DNA from: Floridanema evergladense
Lineage (GTDB): Bacteria; Cyanobacteriota; Cyanobacteriia; Cyanobacteriales; Aerosakkonemataceae
Length of the DNA stretch: 64,000 bases
Strand: one strand, 5' to 3'
NCBI RefSeq assembly: GCF_041929205.1
Contig: NZ_JBHFNT010000054.1
A program made the position numbers and the translations under genes. Positions 39,401 to 48,702 of this stretch are shown piece by piece; position 1 is the first letter of the stretch; each line of letters starts with the position of its first letter. The notes below the pieces were generated by a model, which made no database searches, was not told where the DNA came from, and saw only the letters and a program-made list of their open reading frames with translations.

Positions 39401-42400
39401 ATGCCTCGTCGCAACGACATTAAGAAGATTCTGCTGTTGGGTTCTGGCCCCATTGTAATTGGTCAAGCTAGTGAATTTGATTATTCGGGGACGCAAGCTT
39501 GTAAGGCGTTACGCAGTGAAGGTTATGAGGTGGTGTTGGTCAATTCCAACCCTGCTACAATCATGACCGATCCTGAGACAGCAGACCGCACCTACATCGA
39601 ACCTTTAACGCCAGAAATTGTAGAAAAGGTAATCGCTAAAGAAAGACCTGATGCTTTATTGCCCACGATGGGCGGACAAACTGCGTTAAATTTAGCTGTA
39701 GCTTTAGCGAAAAATGGGGTTTTAGAACGCTATGGCGTGGAATTAATTGGGGCGAAATTGGAAGCGATCGAAAAAGCGGAAGACCGCTTATTATTCAAGG
39801 AAGCAATGCTGAAAATTGGGGTAGATGTTTGCCCTTCTGGGATTGCTTGCGATCTTAATCAAGCTAGAGCGATCGGGCAACAAATTGGCAGCTATCCTTT
39901 AATTATTCGCCCAGCATTTACATTAGGCGGAACTGGTGGTGGTATTGCCTACAACCAAGAAGAATTTGAAGAAATTGCCCAATCAGGGATTGATGCTAGT
40001 CCCGTTTCCCAAATTTTGATTGAAAAATCACTTTTGGGTTGGAAGGAATACGAATTAGAAGTGATGCGAGACTTGGCAGATAACGTAGTAATTATCTGTT
40101 CCATTGAAAACCTCGATCCAATGGGCATTCACACCGGAGATTCTATCACCGTTGCCCCCGCCCAAACTCTCACCGACAAAGAATATCAACGCTTGCGGGA
40201 TGCCTCAATTAAAATCATTCGAGAAATTGGCGTTGAGACTGGAGGTTCTAACATTCAGTTTGCCGTAAATCCGGTAAATGGAGATGTAATTGTCATTGAA
40301 ATGAACCCTCGTGTGTCTCGTTCTTCCGCCTTAGCTTCCAAAGCAACTGGGTTCCCAATTGCGAAATTTGCAGCTAAGTTAGCGGTGGGTTATACGCTGG
40401 ATGAAATTAACAATGATATTACCAAGAAAACGCCAGCATCCTTTGAGCCAACCATTGATTATGTAGTTACGAAAATTCCTCGGTTTGCCTTTGAAAAATT
40501 CCCCGGAACTCAGCCAGTATTAACAACTCAAATGAAATCTGTAGGGGAAACAATGGCAATTGGACGGACGTTTTTAGAGTCCTTCCAAAAAGCTTTGCGC
40601 GGTTTAGAAACTGGGCGGGCTGGTTGGGGTTGCGACAAACAGGAAAAACTGCCATCTTTAGAACAAATTCGCGCCCAATTACGCACGCCAAACCCGGAAA
40701 GAATTTTCACCGTTCGCCATGCCATGCAATTAGGAATGTCGGTAGAAGACATTTACGAATTGACGGGAATCGATCCTTGGTTTTTGGATAAAATGCAGGA
40801 ATTATTGGAAACTGAGAAATTCCTGAAACGCACACCTTTGCAACAGATTGGCAAAGAGCAAATGTATGCGATAAAACAGCTAGGATTTAGCGATCGCCAA
40901 ATTGCCTTTGCCACCAAAACCACCGAAGACGACGTGCGCCATTACCGCAAAGATTTAGGGGTAATTCCGGTATATAAAACCGTTGATACCTGCGCCGCAG
41001 AATTTGAAGCATTCACACCTTATCATTACTCAGCTTATGAATTAGGTTGTGTCAGTACCACAGAAGAGGAAAATAGTGCTACTTTATTGCCACCAGAATC
41101 AGAAGTAATGGATTCAAACAGGCAGAAGGTAATGATTTTGGGCGGTGGGCCAAACCGAATTGGACAGGGGATTGAGTTTGACTATTGTTGTTGTCATGCC
41201 AGCTATGCTTTGCGGGATGCTGGATTTGAAACCATCATGGTTAACTCGAATCCAGAAACAGTTTCGACTGACTATGATACGAGCGATCGCTTGTATTTTG
41301 AACCCCTAACCAAAGAAGACGTTCTCAACATCATCGAAACCGAAAAACCCGCAGGGATTATCATTCAATTTGGCGGACAAACTCCGTTAAAATTAGCAGT
41401 TCCACTGCAAGAATACCTGACAAAACACAACATCACCGAGACGAAAATTTGGGGAACATCACCTGATTCGATCGACATTGCCGAAGATAGAGAACGCTTC
41501 GATGAAATTGTGGTAAAATTGCAATTATTAACGGCACCAAATGGGATTGCGCGCTCGGAATCAGAAGCGATCGCTATAGCTGGAAAAATCGGTTATCCAG
41601 TGGTAGTACGTCCGAGTTACGTATTAGGTGGACGGGCGATGGAAATCGTTTATTCTGATGCTGACTTACAGCGTTATATGACAGTGGCGGTACAAGTTGA
41701 ACCGGAAAAACCAGTGTTAATTGACAAGTTTTTAGAGAACGCTGTAGAAGTAGACGTAGATGCGATCGCCGATGCTACTGGTAATGTGGTAATTGGCGGA
41801 ATTATGGAGCACATTGAACAAGCAGGGATTCACTCAGGCGACTCTGCTTGTACCTTACCAACTACATCTTTAGCACCAGCAATTTTGCAGACAATTCGCG
41901 ATCAAACTATCAGATTAGCCAAAGCATTGAATGTAATTGGGTTGATGAACGTACAATATGCGATCGCAGACGCATACAGCTACACCCCCAAAGTTTACAT
42001 TCTAGAAGCAAATCCCAGAGCATCAAGAACCGTACCATTTGTTTCCAAAGCAATTGGCAAACCCTTAGCGAAACTTGCATCTTTGATTATGTCAGGAAAA
42101 ACCCTGCAAGAATTGGGAATGACACACGAAATTATTCCCAATCATATCGCTGTCAAAGAAGCTGTGTTACCATTTAATAAATTCCCAGGTACAGACACAA
42201 TATTAGGGCCAGAAATGCGATCGACTGGCGAAGTAATGGGAATAGATACTGATTTTGGAAAAGCCTTTGCCAAAGCGGAAATAGGTGCGGGAGAAAAGCT
42301 ACGATTATCAGGTACAGTATTTGTATCGATGAGCGATCGTGACAAACAAGCAGTAGTTCCAGTGGTAAAACAATTCATGGAATTAGGATTTCATATTACC

Positions 42401-42706
42401 GCCACTGATGGTACTCGTAGAGTATTGAAAGACAGTGGTTTACAAGGTGTGGAATTAGTGCTAAAAGTACATGAAGGTCGTCCTCACATTGTAGACGCAA
42501 TTAAAAACGAAAAAATCCATTTGATTATTAACACCCCATCTGGAGAAGAAGCGCAAACAGATGCGCGTTTATTGCGACGGACTGCATTAGCTTATAAAGT
42601 ACCAGTAGTGACAACTATAGCGGGTGCAAAAGCGATCGCAGCAGCCATTTCTCGGTTACAATCTGCACAATTAGACGTGAAAGCAATTCAGGAATATTTG
42701 ATGTAG
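39401..42706 (+). CDS. carB: Carbamoyl-phosphate synthase large chain
   Basis: CarB makes carbamoyl phosphate from bicarbonate, ATP and ammonia delivered by CarA, for arginine and pyrimidine synthesis. At 1101 residues it has the two homologous synthetase halves, each with an ATP-grasp fold: LLLGSGPIVIGQASEFDYSGTQAC and ILGGGPNRIGQGIEFDYCCCHA start the halves, and VIEMNPRVSRSSALASKATG and ILEANPRASRTVPFVSKAIG mark the ATP sites. The last 140 residues are the methylglyoxal-synthase-like allosteric domain. No carA is adjacent. Confidence 0.97.
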   Translation: MPRRNDIKKILLLGSGPIVIGQASEFDYSGTQACKALRSEGYEVVLVNSNPATIMTDPETADRTYIEPLTPEIVEKVIAKERPDALLPTMGGQTALNLAVALAKNGVLERYGVELIGAKLEAIEKAEDRLLFKEAMLKIGVDVCPSGIACDLNQARAIGQQIGSYPLIIRPAFTLGGTGGGIAYNQEEFEEIAQSGIDASPVSQILIEKSLLGWKEYELEVMRDLADNVVIICSIENLDPMGIHTGDSITVAPAQTLTDKEYQRLRDASIKIIREIGVETGGSNIQFAVNPVNGDVIVIEMNPRVSRSSALASKATGFPIAKFAAKLAVGYTLDEINNDITKKTPASFEPTIDYVVTKIPRFAFEKFPGTQPVLTTQMKSVGETMAIGRTFLESFQKALRGLETGRAGWGCDKQEKLPSLEQIRAQLRTPNPERIFTVRHAMQLGMSVEDIYELTGIDPWFLDKMQELLETEKFLKRTPLQQIGKEQMYAIKQLGFSDRQIAFATKTTEDDVRHYRKDLGVIPVYKTVDTCAAEFEAFTPYHYSAYELGCVSTTEEENSATLLPPESEVMDSNRQKVMILGGGPNRIGQGIEFDYCCCHASYALRDAGFETIMVNSNPETVSTDYDTSDRLYFEPLTKEDVLNIIETEKPAGIIIQFGGQTPLKLAVPLQEYLTKHNITETKIWGTSPDSIDIAEDRERFDEIVVKLQLLTAPNGIARSESEAIAIAGKIGYPVVVRPSYVLGGRAMEIVYSDADLQRYMTVAVQVEPEKPVLIDKFLENAVEVDVDAIADATGNVVIGGIMEHIEQAGIHSGDSACTLPTTSLAPAILQTIRDQTIRLAKALNVIGLMNVQYAIADAYSYTPKVYILEANPRASRTVPFVSKAIGKPLAKLASLIMSGKTLQELGMTHEIIPNHIAVKEAVLPFNKFPGTDTILGPEMRSTGEVMGIDTDFGKAFAKAEIGAGEKLRLSGTVFVSMSDRDKQAVVPVVKQFMELGFHITATDGTRRVLKDSGLQGVELVLKVHEGRPHIVDAIKNEKIHLIINTPSGEEAQTDARLLRRTALAYKVPVVTTIAGAKAIAAAISRLQSAQLDVKAIQEYLM

Positions 42707-42728
42707 GTTGGTAATTGGTAGTTGGTAG

Positions 42729-42761
42729 TAGGTAATGGGAATTTCTCTTACCTATTACCTA
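42729..42761. terminator. Hairpin terminator between carB and a convergent gene pair
   Basis: TAGGTAAT (42729-42736) pairs with ATTACCTA (42754-42761) across 17 bases, then TTGTCTTTTT. It is preceded by GGTAATT/GGTAGTT heptamer repeats directly after carB. Confidence 0.55.
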
Positions 42762-42952
42762 TTGTCTTTTTGCTTAATTTGGTCAGTTATATTTTCTTCC
42801 CAATGTTTATCTTCTAAGTCTATAGTTATCATACGACCTGCTGCTTTTGAGCGATCGATATATCTATGAAAAGCATCGATATCTTCTCGATGACTCAGAA
42901 CATATCGGCGTAACTCATCAAGACTCATTGCATCATAGTTAGCTGCTGTCAT
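42755..42952 (-). CDS. Small DUF6887-like protein, second of a coupled pair
   Basis: This 65-residue protein starts MTAANYDAMSLDELRRYVLSHRED, continues IDAFHRYIDRSKAAGRMITIDLED and ends in a polar tail. It resembles the small cyanobacterial proteins labelled DUF6887, always next to a DUF6888-like partner. The function is unknown; the size, pairing and dispersal across cyanobacteria suggest a toxin-antitoxin-like unit. It overlaps the upstream partner by four bases (ATGA). The family label is from memory and moderately secure. Confidence 0.7.
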   Translation of the reverse strand: MTAANYDAMSLDELRRYVLSHREDIDAFHRYIDRSKAAGRMITIDLEDKHWEENITDQIKQKDNR

Positions 42953-43140
42953 GGCTCATATCCTCCAGTTCTTTTTATCTCAAATTCTAAATTGTTTCCT
43001 GCAAGTACATATAAATTGCCAGTTCGTTCATCTATTCGGATAAGTTCAATACTTTTATATTGCCATCCAGGGTAAATAGCGTTAGTAAGTCGGTAACACA
43101 GCCTGTAAAGCGCCTGAGTTTGCGAGTTTGTAGGTTCCAT
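42949..43140 (-). CDS. Small DUF6888-like protein, first of a coupled pair
   Basis: This 63-residue protein starts MEPTNSQTQALYRLCYRLTNAIYP and continues KSIELIRIDERTGNLYVLAGNNLEFEIKRTG. The pattern matches the DUF6888 family of small cyanobacterial proteins encoded with DUF6887. The two genes overlap by four bases, so translation is coupled. Two hairpins separate this unit from the pentapeptide/RidA gene upstream on the same strand. Confidence 0.7.
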   Translation of the reverse strand: MEPTNSQTQALYRLCYRLTNAIYPGWQYKSIELIRIDERTGNLYVLAGNNLEFEIKRTGGYEP

Positions 43141-43202
43141 TTTACTTCACTTCATCAGAGTTAAGGTTTATTTGTCTTAATTACTTTTTTCTGTTTTTAT
43201 GG

Positions 43203-43246
43203 GTAGTGGTAGGGTGAATATTCCGAAATTTTCACCCTACCACTAC
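43203..43246. repeat. Perfect 16-bp inverted repeat
   Basis: GTAGTGGTAGGGTGAA (43203-43218) is perfectly inverted at 43231-43246 around a 12-base loop. It lies in the spacer upstream of the small gene pair. No T-run follows on either strand. Confidence 0.6.
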
Positions 43247-43296
43247 TTAAAAATGAGTAATAGACTTCTTCTGAGATCTTGCAGCTGCGTTTTAGC

Positions 43297-43322
43297 CCGC
43301 CTGGGACTTGAGTCCCAGGCGG
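43297..43322. repeat. Perfect 12-bp inverted repeat
   Basis: CCGCCTGGGACT/AGTCCCAGGCGG around two bases lies just past the stop codon of the pentapeptide/RidA gene. It may limit read-through. Confidence 0.6.
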
Positions 43323-43346
43323 ATTTTGATGAAGAATGTCTCAATT

Positions 43347-44594
43347 TTAAATCATGGCAATACACTCAATTTCTACTAAGACATCTTTGGGTAAACGGGA
43401 GACTTCTACACAGGCGCGTGCTGGGGCAGTTGCTTCGTCAAAGTATTTGGAATAAACTGCATTCATGGCGGCAAAATCATTCATGTTTGCCAGGAAGACG
43501 GAGGTTTTTACTACATTTGACCATTTAGCACCTGCGGCAGTTAAAATGGCTTCAATGTTAGCCATAACTCTTTCTGTTTGTTTGGTAACATCATCTTTGT
43601 AGACAACATCGCCTAATCTGGGGTCGATCGCAATTTGTCCAGCAACAAACAACATTTGTCCACTAGCAAGAATTGCTTGATTATAAGGGCCAACTGGCGC
43701 GGGTGCCGATTCTGTAAAGATAACTTTGCGATCTGCTGACATTTGCTTTTCTGTACGTTTTTGCGAAACTACTTTATCATTTTCTGTTGTAATAGTCTTC
43801 TGATTGTTTACTTTACCATCGGGCATTCTTGCACCACTTAAATCGGCATCTTGAAGACTAGTGCCATACATATTTGCACCTGTTAAATCAGCCCTTTTTA
43901 AAATTGCACCACTTAAATCTGCTCCAATTAAATTTGCTCCACTTAGATTAGCCCTTTCTAAGTTTGCTCCCTTTAGACAGACTTTGGTCAAATTAGCTTT
44001 GCTAAGGTCTGTTGCGATTAACTCCACTCCAGTTAAGTTTAAGCCGGAAAGATCAAGACTTTCCAGATTAGTAACCCTAAGTTTAGTTGCAGCAAAATTT
44101 GCATTTTGGAGCTTTGCACCACGTAGATTTGCTCTACTGAGATCTGCTTCATATAAGTCTGCATTTATAAGATTTGCTCCACTTAAGTTAGCTCCAGTTA
44201 GATTTGTATTATTTAGAGAAGCTCCACTTAAATCTGCATAATACAGATTTGCATCATTTAGATTTGCCTTATCTAAGTTGGCGTTGCTTAAGTTAGAGCT
44301 TTCTATGGTGGCATTGCTTAAGTTAGCACATCCAATATCTGCGAAACTTAGATTCGCTGAAGATATCCCTACTTTAGATAAATTAGCACTATTGAGAGAT
44401 GCTTTACTGAGGTTTGCCCTATATAGTTTTGCTTTGCTCAAGTTTGCTTCAGTTAAGTCTGCTCCACTTAAATCTGCATTTTGTAAGTCTATATCACTAA
44501 GCTCAGCACCTCTTAGGTCTACCCCACTTAAAACTGCACTTTGAAAATTCCGTTCACCTTGGGCGTATCTTTCTAAAAGTTCCTTTGCATCCAT
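43347..44594 (-). CDS. Pentapeptide-repeat / RidA fusion
   Basis: This 415-residue protein joins two unrelated domains. Residues about 15-262 are roughly fifty A(D/N)LSX-type pentapeptide repeats, which fold as a right-handed beta helix. A Lys/Thr/Glu-rich linker follows. Residues 285-415 are a full RidA (YjgF) domain, the enamine/imine deaminase family: APAPVGPYNQAILASGQMLFVAGQIAIDP, the catalytic-region Arg in ATAPARACVEVSRLP, and VEIECIAM at the end. The RidA part begins with Met (43742), so an internal start could also yield free RidA. The ORF is continuous with no frameshift. Confidence 0.88.
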   Translation of the reverse strand: MDAKELLERYAQGERNFQSAVLSGVDLRGAELSDIDLQNADLSGADLTEANLSKAKLYRANLSKASLNSANLSKVGISSANLSFADIGCANLSNATIESSNLSNANLDKANLNDANLYYADLSGASLNNTNLTGANLSGANLINADLYEADLSRANLRGAKLQNANFAATKLRVTNLESLDLSGLNLTGVELIATDLSKANLTKVCLKGANLERANLSGANLIGADLSGAILKRADLTGANMYGTSLQDADLSGARMPDGKVNNQKTITTENDKVVSQKRTEKQMSADRKVIFTESAPAPVGPYNQAILASGQMLFVAGQIAIDPRLGDVVYKDDVTKQTERVMANIEAILTAAGAKWSNVVKTSVFLANMNDFAAMNAVYSKYFDEATAPARACVEVSRLPKDVLVEIECIAMI

Positions 44595-44639
44595 AAATCA
44601 AAATTCGATCGCACCCTAAAAAACAACATTTGCGATCGC

Positions 44640-44775
44640 TCCATCAACAAGTATTCCCCAATTTCTTCTTCTTTCCTCTTCTCTTCGCGCTCTTTGCGTC
44701 CTTTGCGATTCAAAAAAATTCTCTTCGTGTCCTTCGTGTCTAAGTGCTACGCACCGCTACGCGAACGTGGTTCAA
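44640..44775. repeat. Low-complexity CTTCGTGTCC / CTTTGCGTCC repeat spacer
   Basis: Units of the form TTCGCGCTCTTTGCGTCC and CTTCGTGTCCTTCGTGTC, followed by CTACGCACCGCTACGCGAACG. These are dispersed repeats related to the one that forms the start of the cca gene. Confidence 0.45.
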
Positions 44776-44778
44776 AAA

Positions 44779-45210
44779 TTACCCTAATCTGGGACGCAAA
44801 CCATAAAAACGATAATGCCAGTAATCCTTCATAATTCGATCGTGATCGAAACAGAGATTTTCCGGCAACTGCCAAAACTCAAAAATCCCCAAATTTTTCG
44901 CATCATCAGCAGCTTTTGGTTCACCCTTACCCGTCGCAATAAACACCACACTTAAAGTATGCTGACGGGGGTCACGATTCGGGTCAGAATAGACATGAAA
45001 CTGTTCCACCAACTCCACCTTTACACCCGTTTCTTCCTCAGCTTCCCTGACAGCAGCAGATTCCACAGACTCGCCATAGTCTACAAAACCGCCAGGAATA
45101 GCCCAACCGAAAGGAGGATTTTTGCGTTCAATTAAGATAATGGGACGTTGCGAGCGATCGATCAACTCGATAATAATGTCAACAGTAGGACTAGGATTGC
45201 GGTAACTCAT
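44779..45210 (-). CDS. NUDIX hydrolase
   Basis: This 143-residue enzyme would hydrolyse a nucleoside diphosphate derivative. The Nudix box is complete: GGFVDYGESVESAAVREAEEETGVKVEL fits GX5EX7REXXEEXGU. The entry VDIIIELIDRSQRPIILIERKNPPFGWAIPGG and the tail WQLPENLCFDHDRIMKDY resemble cyanobacterial NUDIX proteins of unknown substrate. The start is an ATG; the neighbours are malQ (divergent) and the pentapeptide/RidA gene (same strand, 180 bp of repeat between). Confidence 0.9.
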   Translation of the reverse strand: MSYRNPSPTVDIIIELIDRSQRPIILIERKNPPFGWAIPGGFVDYGESVESAAVREAEEETGVKVELVEQFHVYSDPNRDPRQHTLSVVFIATGKGEPKAADDAKNLGIFEFWQLPENLCFDHDRIMKDYWHYRFYGLRPRLG

Positions 45211-45358
45211 AAGATTTTGGCAATAATTAGCCAGTTAACCACAAAACCGAGCATTCTGCCAAACGTTAGAGAAAAAACCTTTCGAGAGTCAGGTTTAAAC
45301 ACAACTCTGCCGTGATAATCTCACAGATAGCCCATGCTTGACCTTTTTTAGGTAAATT

Positions 45359-46855
45359 ATGCCGTTTCCTAGATCCAGTGGGGTTTTATTACACCCTACA
45401 TCACTTCCCAGTCGTTTTGGTATTGGAGACTTAGGCTCAGAAGCCTATCGTTTTGTAGAATTTTTAGCCGAAAGCAAACAAAAACTGTGGCAAGTTCTAC
45501 CATTAGGCCCCACAGGATATGGTAACTCGCCTTATATGTGTTTTTCAGCGATGGCTGGGAACCCGCTATTGATTAGCCCGGAACGGTTGCGAGATGATGG
45601 ATTATTAAGTGAAGAAGACTTTGCCAACTTACCACAATTTCCCGCAGACAAAGTAGACTTTGAATCAGTAATCCAAGCCAAAACTCCCCTGCTGAAAAAA
45701 GCCTGTGAAAGTTTCATTCAACAAACTTCCCCAAAATCCCAACAGCGATTTAAATCATTCTGTACCAGTAAAGCTTATTGGTTAGATGACTATGCTTTGT
45801 TTATGGCGTTACGAGACGCACATGAAGCAGAAAGTTGGCATAAGTGGGAACCAGAATTAGCAGAACGCGATCCTGCTACATTAGCGAAAGTAGAGCGGGA
45901 ATTAGCCAGTGAAATAATCTACCACAAATACTTACAATTTGAGTTTTTCCGTCAATGGTCCGATCTTAAGCGTTTTGCGAACGATCGCAACATCCAAATC
46001 ATCGGCGACATCCCCATTTACGTCGCCCACGATAGCGCTGATGTTTGGGCACACCCCGAATACTTTTGCTTAGACGAAGAAAGCAAAGAACCCGCATTAA
46101 TGGCAGGTGTACCACCAGATTACTTCAGCGAAACCGGACAATTGTGGGGTAATCCCGTTTACGATTGGGAAACTCTGCAAAAAGACCATTTCAAATGGTG
46201 GGTAGAACGTTTCCAATCTTTACTAGATTACGTTGATATTGTTCGCATTGACCACTTCCGAGGTTTTGAAGCATACTGGGCAGTGGAAAGAGGCGAAGAA
46301 ACTGCCATTAATGGCGAATGGATTAAAGCACCAGGAGACGCATTATTCCAAGTAATCCGGGATAAATTTGGCAAATTACCCGTTTTAGCTGAAGATTTAG
46401 GGGTGATTACGCCAGAAGTGGAAAAATTGCGGGATGATTTTGAATTCCCAGGCATGAAGATTTTACACTTTGCCTTTGGTTCTGGCGCAGGTAATCCTTA
46501 CTTGCCTTTCAACTACGATCGCAACAGCGTAGTTTATACAGGCACCCATGACAATAATACAACTGTCGGTTGGTACGAAAACCTACCCGAACATGAAAAG
46601 CAAGGCTTACTCGCCTACATCTGTTGCGTTTCTTCCGAAGGTATTCACTGGGATTTGATTAGATTAGCTCTGAGTTCGATCGCCAATCAAGCCATTATTC
46701 CCCTACAAGACATTCTAGGTTTAGGAAGTGCAGCGAGGATGAATGTTCCTAGTGAAGGTGTAGGTAACTGGGAATGGCGTTATCTACCAGGGAGTTTAAC
46801 TTATAAAGAAATTGAAATCTTCAGAAAGTTGACCGAAACTTTTGGTCGTGCTTGA
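45359..46855 (+). CDS. malQ: 4-alpha-glucanotransferase (amylomaltase)
   Basis: MalQ transfers maltosyl and longer glucan chains between glycogen-derived dextrins in glycogen turnover. The 498-residue protein is a GH77 enzyme: GVLLHPTSLPSRFGIGDLG at the start, LGPTGYGNSPY, IIGDIPIYVAHDSADVW, VRIDHFRGFEAYWAV with the nucleophile Asp, LAEDLGVITPEVEKLRD with the acid/base Glu, and VYTGTHDNNTTVGWY. The ATG at 45359 gives the standard N-terminus. Confidence 0.97.
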   Translation: MPFPRSSGVLLHPTSLPSRFGIGDLGSEAYRFVEFLAESKQKLWQVLPLGPTGYGNSPYMCFSAMAGNPLLISPERLRDDGLLSEEDFANLPQFPADKVDFESVIQAKTPLLKKACESFIQQTSPKSQQRFKSFCTSKAYWLDDYALFMALRDAHEAESWHKWEPELAERDPATLAKVERELASEIIYHKYLQFEFFRQWSDLKRFANDRNIQIIGDIPIYVAHDSADVWAHPEYFCLDEESKEPALMAGVPPDYFSETGQLWGNPVYDWETLQKDHFKWWVERFQSLLDYVDIVRIDHFRGFEAYWAVERGEETAINGEWIKAPGDALFQVIRDKFGKLPVLAEDLGVITPEVEKLRDDFEFPGMKILHFAFGSGAGNPYLPFNYDRNSVVYTGTHDNNTTVGWYENLPEHEKQGLLAYICCVSSEGIHWDLIRLALSSIANQAIIPLQDILGLGSAARMNVPSEGVGNWEWRYLPGSLTYKEIEIFRKLTETFGRA

Positions 46856-46860
46856 TGAAA

Positions 46861-46925
46861 ATTAGGGGCATATTTTAGGAGAAGGTTGAAGAGTAAAATT
46901 TTAACTTCTCCTCGCCTAGCCCCTA
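46861..46925. terminator. Nested inverted repeat between convergent malQ and rodZ-like gene
   Basis: TTAGGGGC and GCCCCTA form an outer stem, with AGGAGAAG and CTTCTCCT inside. It lies between two convergent stop codons and would terminate in both directions. Confidence 0.5.
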
Positions 46926-47711
46926 TTAATTAGCTTTGAACACTACTTGTTTAACTGTTCCGGGATTTCCCAGTTTTTTGGCTTCCTCGTCATTATAAGC
47001 AACCATGACTCCCCCAGCATTACCAGCCCGTAAAACTAGTTCTTGTTTTGCCGTCCAAGTGCGCTGAGTTCCTTGGGGAAGCATCCCTTCAAACTCTTTT
47101 TTGCCATCAATCACTACTCTCACCCAAGAGTCAGAGGTAACATTCAAACCAATTTTGACAGGTTCGGAACTGTTTTTAGCATTTTTAATGCTGACCAGCG
47201 CCACATTGTCTTTAGTTTGATTTTGGTCAGAGTTAGCAGACTTTTTAGTAGTGGTTGGTTTTTCAGTTGTCGGAATTAGTGCTTGTTGAGCAGAGCGATC
47301 GATCATTTGGGATAATCCAGTTACCGCAAAGATAATCAAGACAATGTAAAAAAGGTAAAGGTGAACAGGCTTTAATTGAGCCGCTGGTAACTCTCCCCAA
47401 AACTGCCTTTTCATCGAGAAAACTTGCGCTGTAGGAAAGACACTGGCAAATTCCGAACCATTTAAACCGAGTGCATCAGCATAGCGTTTGATGAAACCCT
47501 TAATATAAACTGGTTCTGGTAACGGTTCCAGTTTACCTTGTTCTATGGCATTGAGCATTCGGGCAGGAACTTTAGTGATAGACGCTACATCATCCAAAGA
47601 AAGGGCTTGTTCTTCCCGCAGGTGACGCAGGTAATCACCCATTTCTGCAAGCTTTTTAGCTCGTTGTTCTTCTAAATAAGAACTTAGATTTTCCCTGTTA
47701 TTGGTCTTCAT
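46926..47711 (-). CDS. RodZ-like helix-turn-helix membrane protein
   Basis: This 261-residue protein has an N-terminal HTH_25 domain (residues about 25-95: MGDYLRHLREEQALSLDDVASIT, ARMLNAIEQGKLEPLPEPVYIKGFIKRYADALGLN), one span (LYLFYIVLIIFAVTGLSQMI), and a periplasmic DUF4115 domain (DSWVRVVIDGKKEFEGMLPQGTQRTWTAKQELVLRAGNAGG). RodZ proteins connect the cell-shape machinery (MreB) to the envelope. AAGGA lies eight bases before the ATG at 47711, which is preferred over the earlier ATG at 47729. Confidence 0.9.
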   Translation of the reverse strand: MKTNNRENLSSYLEEQRAKKLAEMGDYLRHLREEQALSLDDVASITKVPARMLNAIEQGKLEPLPEPVYIKGFIKRYADALGLNGSEFASVFPTAQVFSMKRQFWGELPAAQLKPVHLYLFYIVLIIFAVTGLSQMIDRSAQQALIPTTEKPTTTKKSANSDQNQTKDNVALVSIKNAKNSSEPVKIGLNVTSDSWVRVVIDGKKEFEGMLPQGTQRTWTAKQELVLRAGNAGGVMVAYNDEEAKKLGNPGTVKQVVFKAN

Positions 47712-47841
47712 AGCTGCGATCCTTGACATTTACTAGCTCATCTACTCGCTAAGGTGGTTGGGTAAAATATTTTTAACTTTTTTGTGCAAAGTTGTCATCA
47801 AAGAAAACTCTACACCGATAACAGAAAAATCTACCCTGGAT

Positions 47842-48606
47842 TTACTGACTTTGCAAAAAATTTATTTCTTTAGCTGTCAAATGTCTGTATTCTCCTGGTA
47901 AAAGCTTCTGCTGAGGTAACTGTAATTGAATTGGGCCAATTGCGGTGCGGTGTAGCTGAATTACAGGATATCCCAATTGTTCAGCTACTCGCCGGATTTG
48001 ACGATTTCTCCCTTCTTTTAAAATCACTTCTAAGAGAGTGCATTCACCGTAGTGTGGCGTAGCTCGATCGCCCTTATACCCTGTTTCTAACACCCTGATT
48101 TCACAGGGTAAGGTTTTTTTGCCCTCTAGGATAACTCCTTCGCGCCACTTTTGCAGAATATTTTCTGGAGGTTTACCTTCCACCCAAACTTCGTAAGTTT
48201 TCGGTACGCTGTGACGGGGATGAATCAGGCGGAAGGCGAGTTCTCCATCATTGGTTAATAGTAGGGCTCCTGTGGAATCAGCATCTAATCTGCCTACAGG
48301 ATAAATTCCCTGTCCGCTTTGCAGTGAGGCGGGTAACAGATTGAGAACTGTGGGTCGTCCTTGGGGGTCGCTACAGGTGGAAACTGTTCCAGCTGGTTTA
48401 TTGAGCAATAGGTAAATCTGTTCGGGACGATTGCTGGATTTAATCAATTTACCATTGACTTCGATGCGATCGCTCATCGGGTCAGCTTTTTGTCCCAAAC
48501 GAGCAATTTCGCCGTTAACACGCACTCGACCCGCTTGGATCATTTCTTCTGCGTGACGACGGGAGGCGATACCCCACTGTGACAGTAACTTTTGCAGCCT
48601 TTCCAT
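47842..48606 (-). CDS. Pseudouridine synthase, RsuA/RluB/E/F family
   Basis: This enzyme isomerises a uridine in ribosomal RNA. The 254-residue protein has an N-terminal S4 RNA-binding domain (ERLQKLLSQWGIASRRHAEEMIQAGRVRVNG) and the catalytic domain with the active-site Asp in PVGRLDADSTGALLLTNDGEL. KEGRNRQIRRVAEQLGYPV is the usual C-terminal family motif. Whether the target is 16S or 23S rRNA is unclear from sequence; the class is closest to RluB/RsuA. The ATG at 48606 is preferred over the TTG two codons earlier. Confidence 0.92.
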   Translation of the reverse strand: MERLQKLLSQWGIASRRHAEEMIQAGRVRVNGEIARLGQKADPMSDRIEVNGKLIKSSNRPEQIYLLLNKPAGTVSTCSDPQGRPTVLNLLPASLQSGQGIYPVGRLDADSTGALLLTNDGELAFRLIHPRHSVPKTYEVWVEGKPPENILQKWREGVILEGKKTLPCEIRVLETGYKGDRATPHYGECTLLEVILKEGRNRQIRRVAEQLGYPVIQLHRTAIGPIQLQLPQQKLLPGEYRHLTAKEINFLQSQ

Positions 48607-48702
48607 AGTCAATTTTGACTGCTTGCCTAACTGGTTTTTTCCAGAATCAGTAAACTATGTACAAATATTACATGAATAAATGTATCGTCATAGGTGGTGT
48701 TT

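Noticed and set aside
43861..44544. Open frames on the plus strand opposite the pentapeptide-repeat region
   Set aside because: They are a reflection of the regular codon pattern of the pentapeptide repeats on the minus strand.
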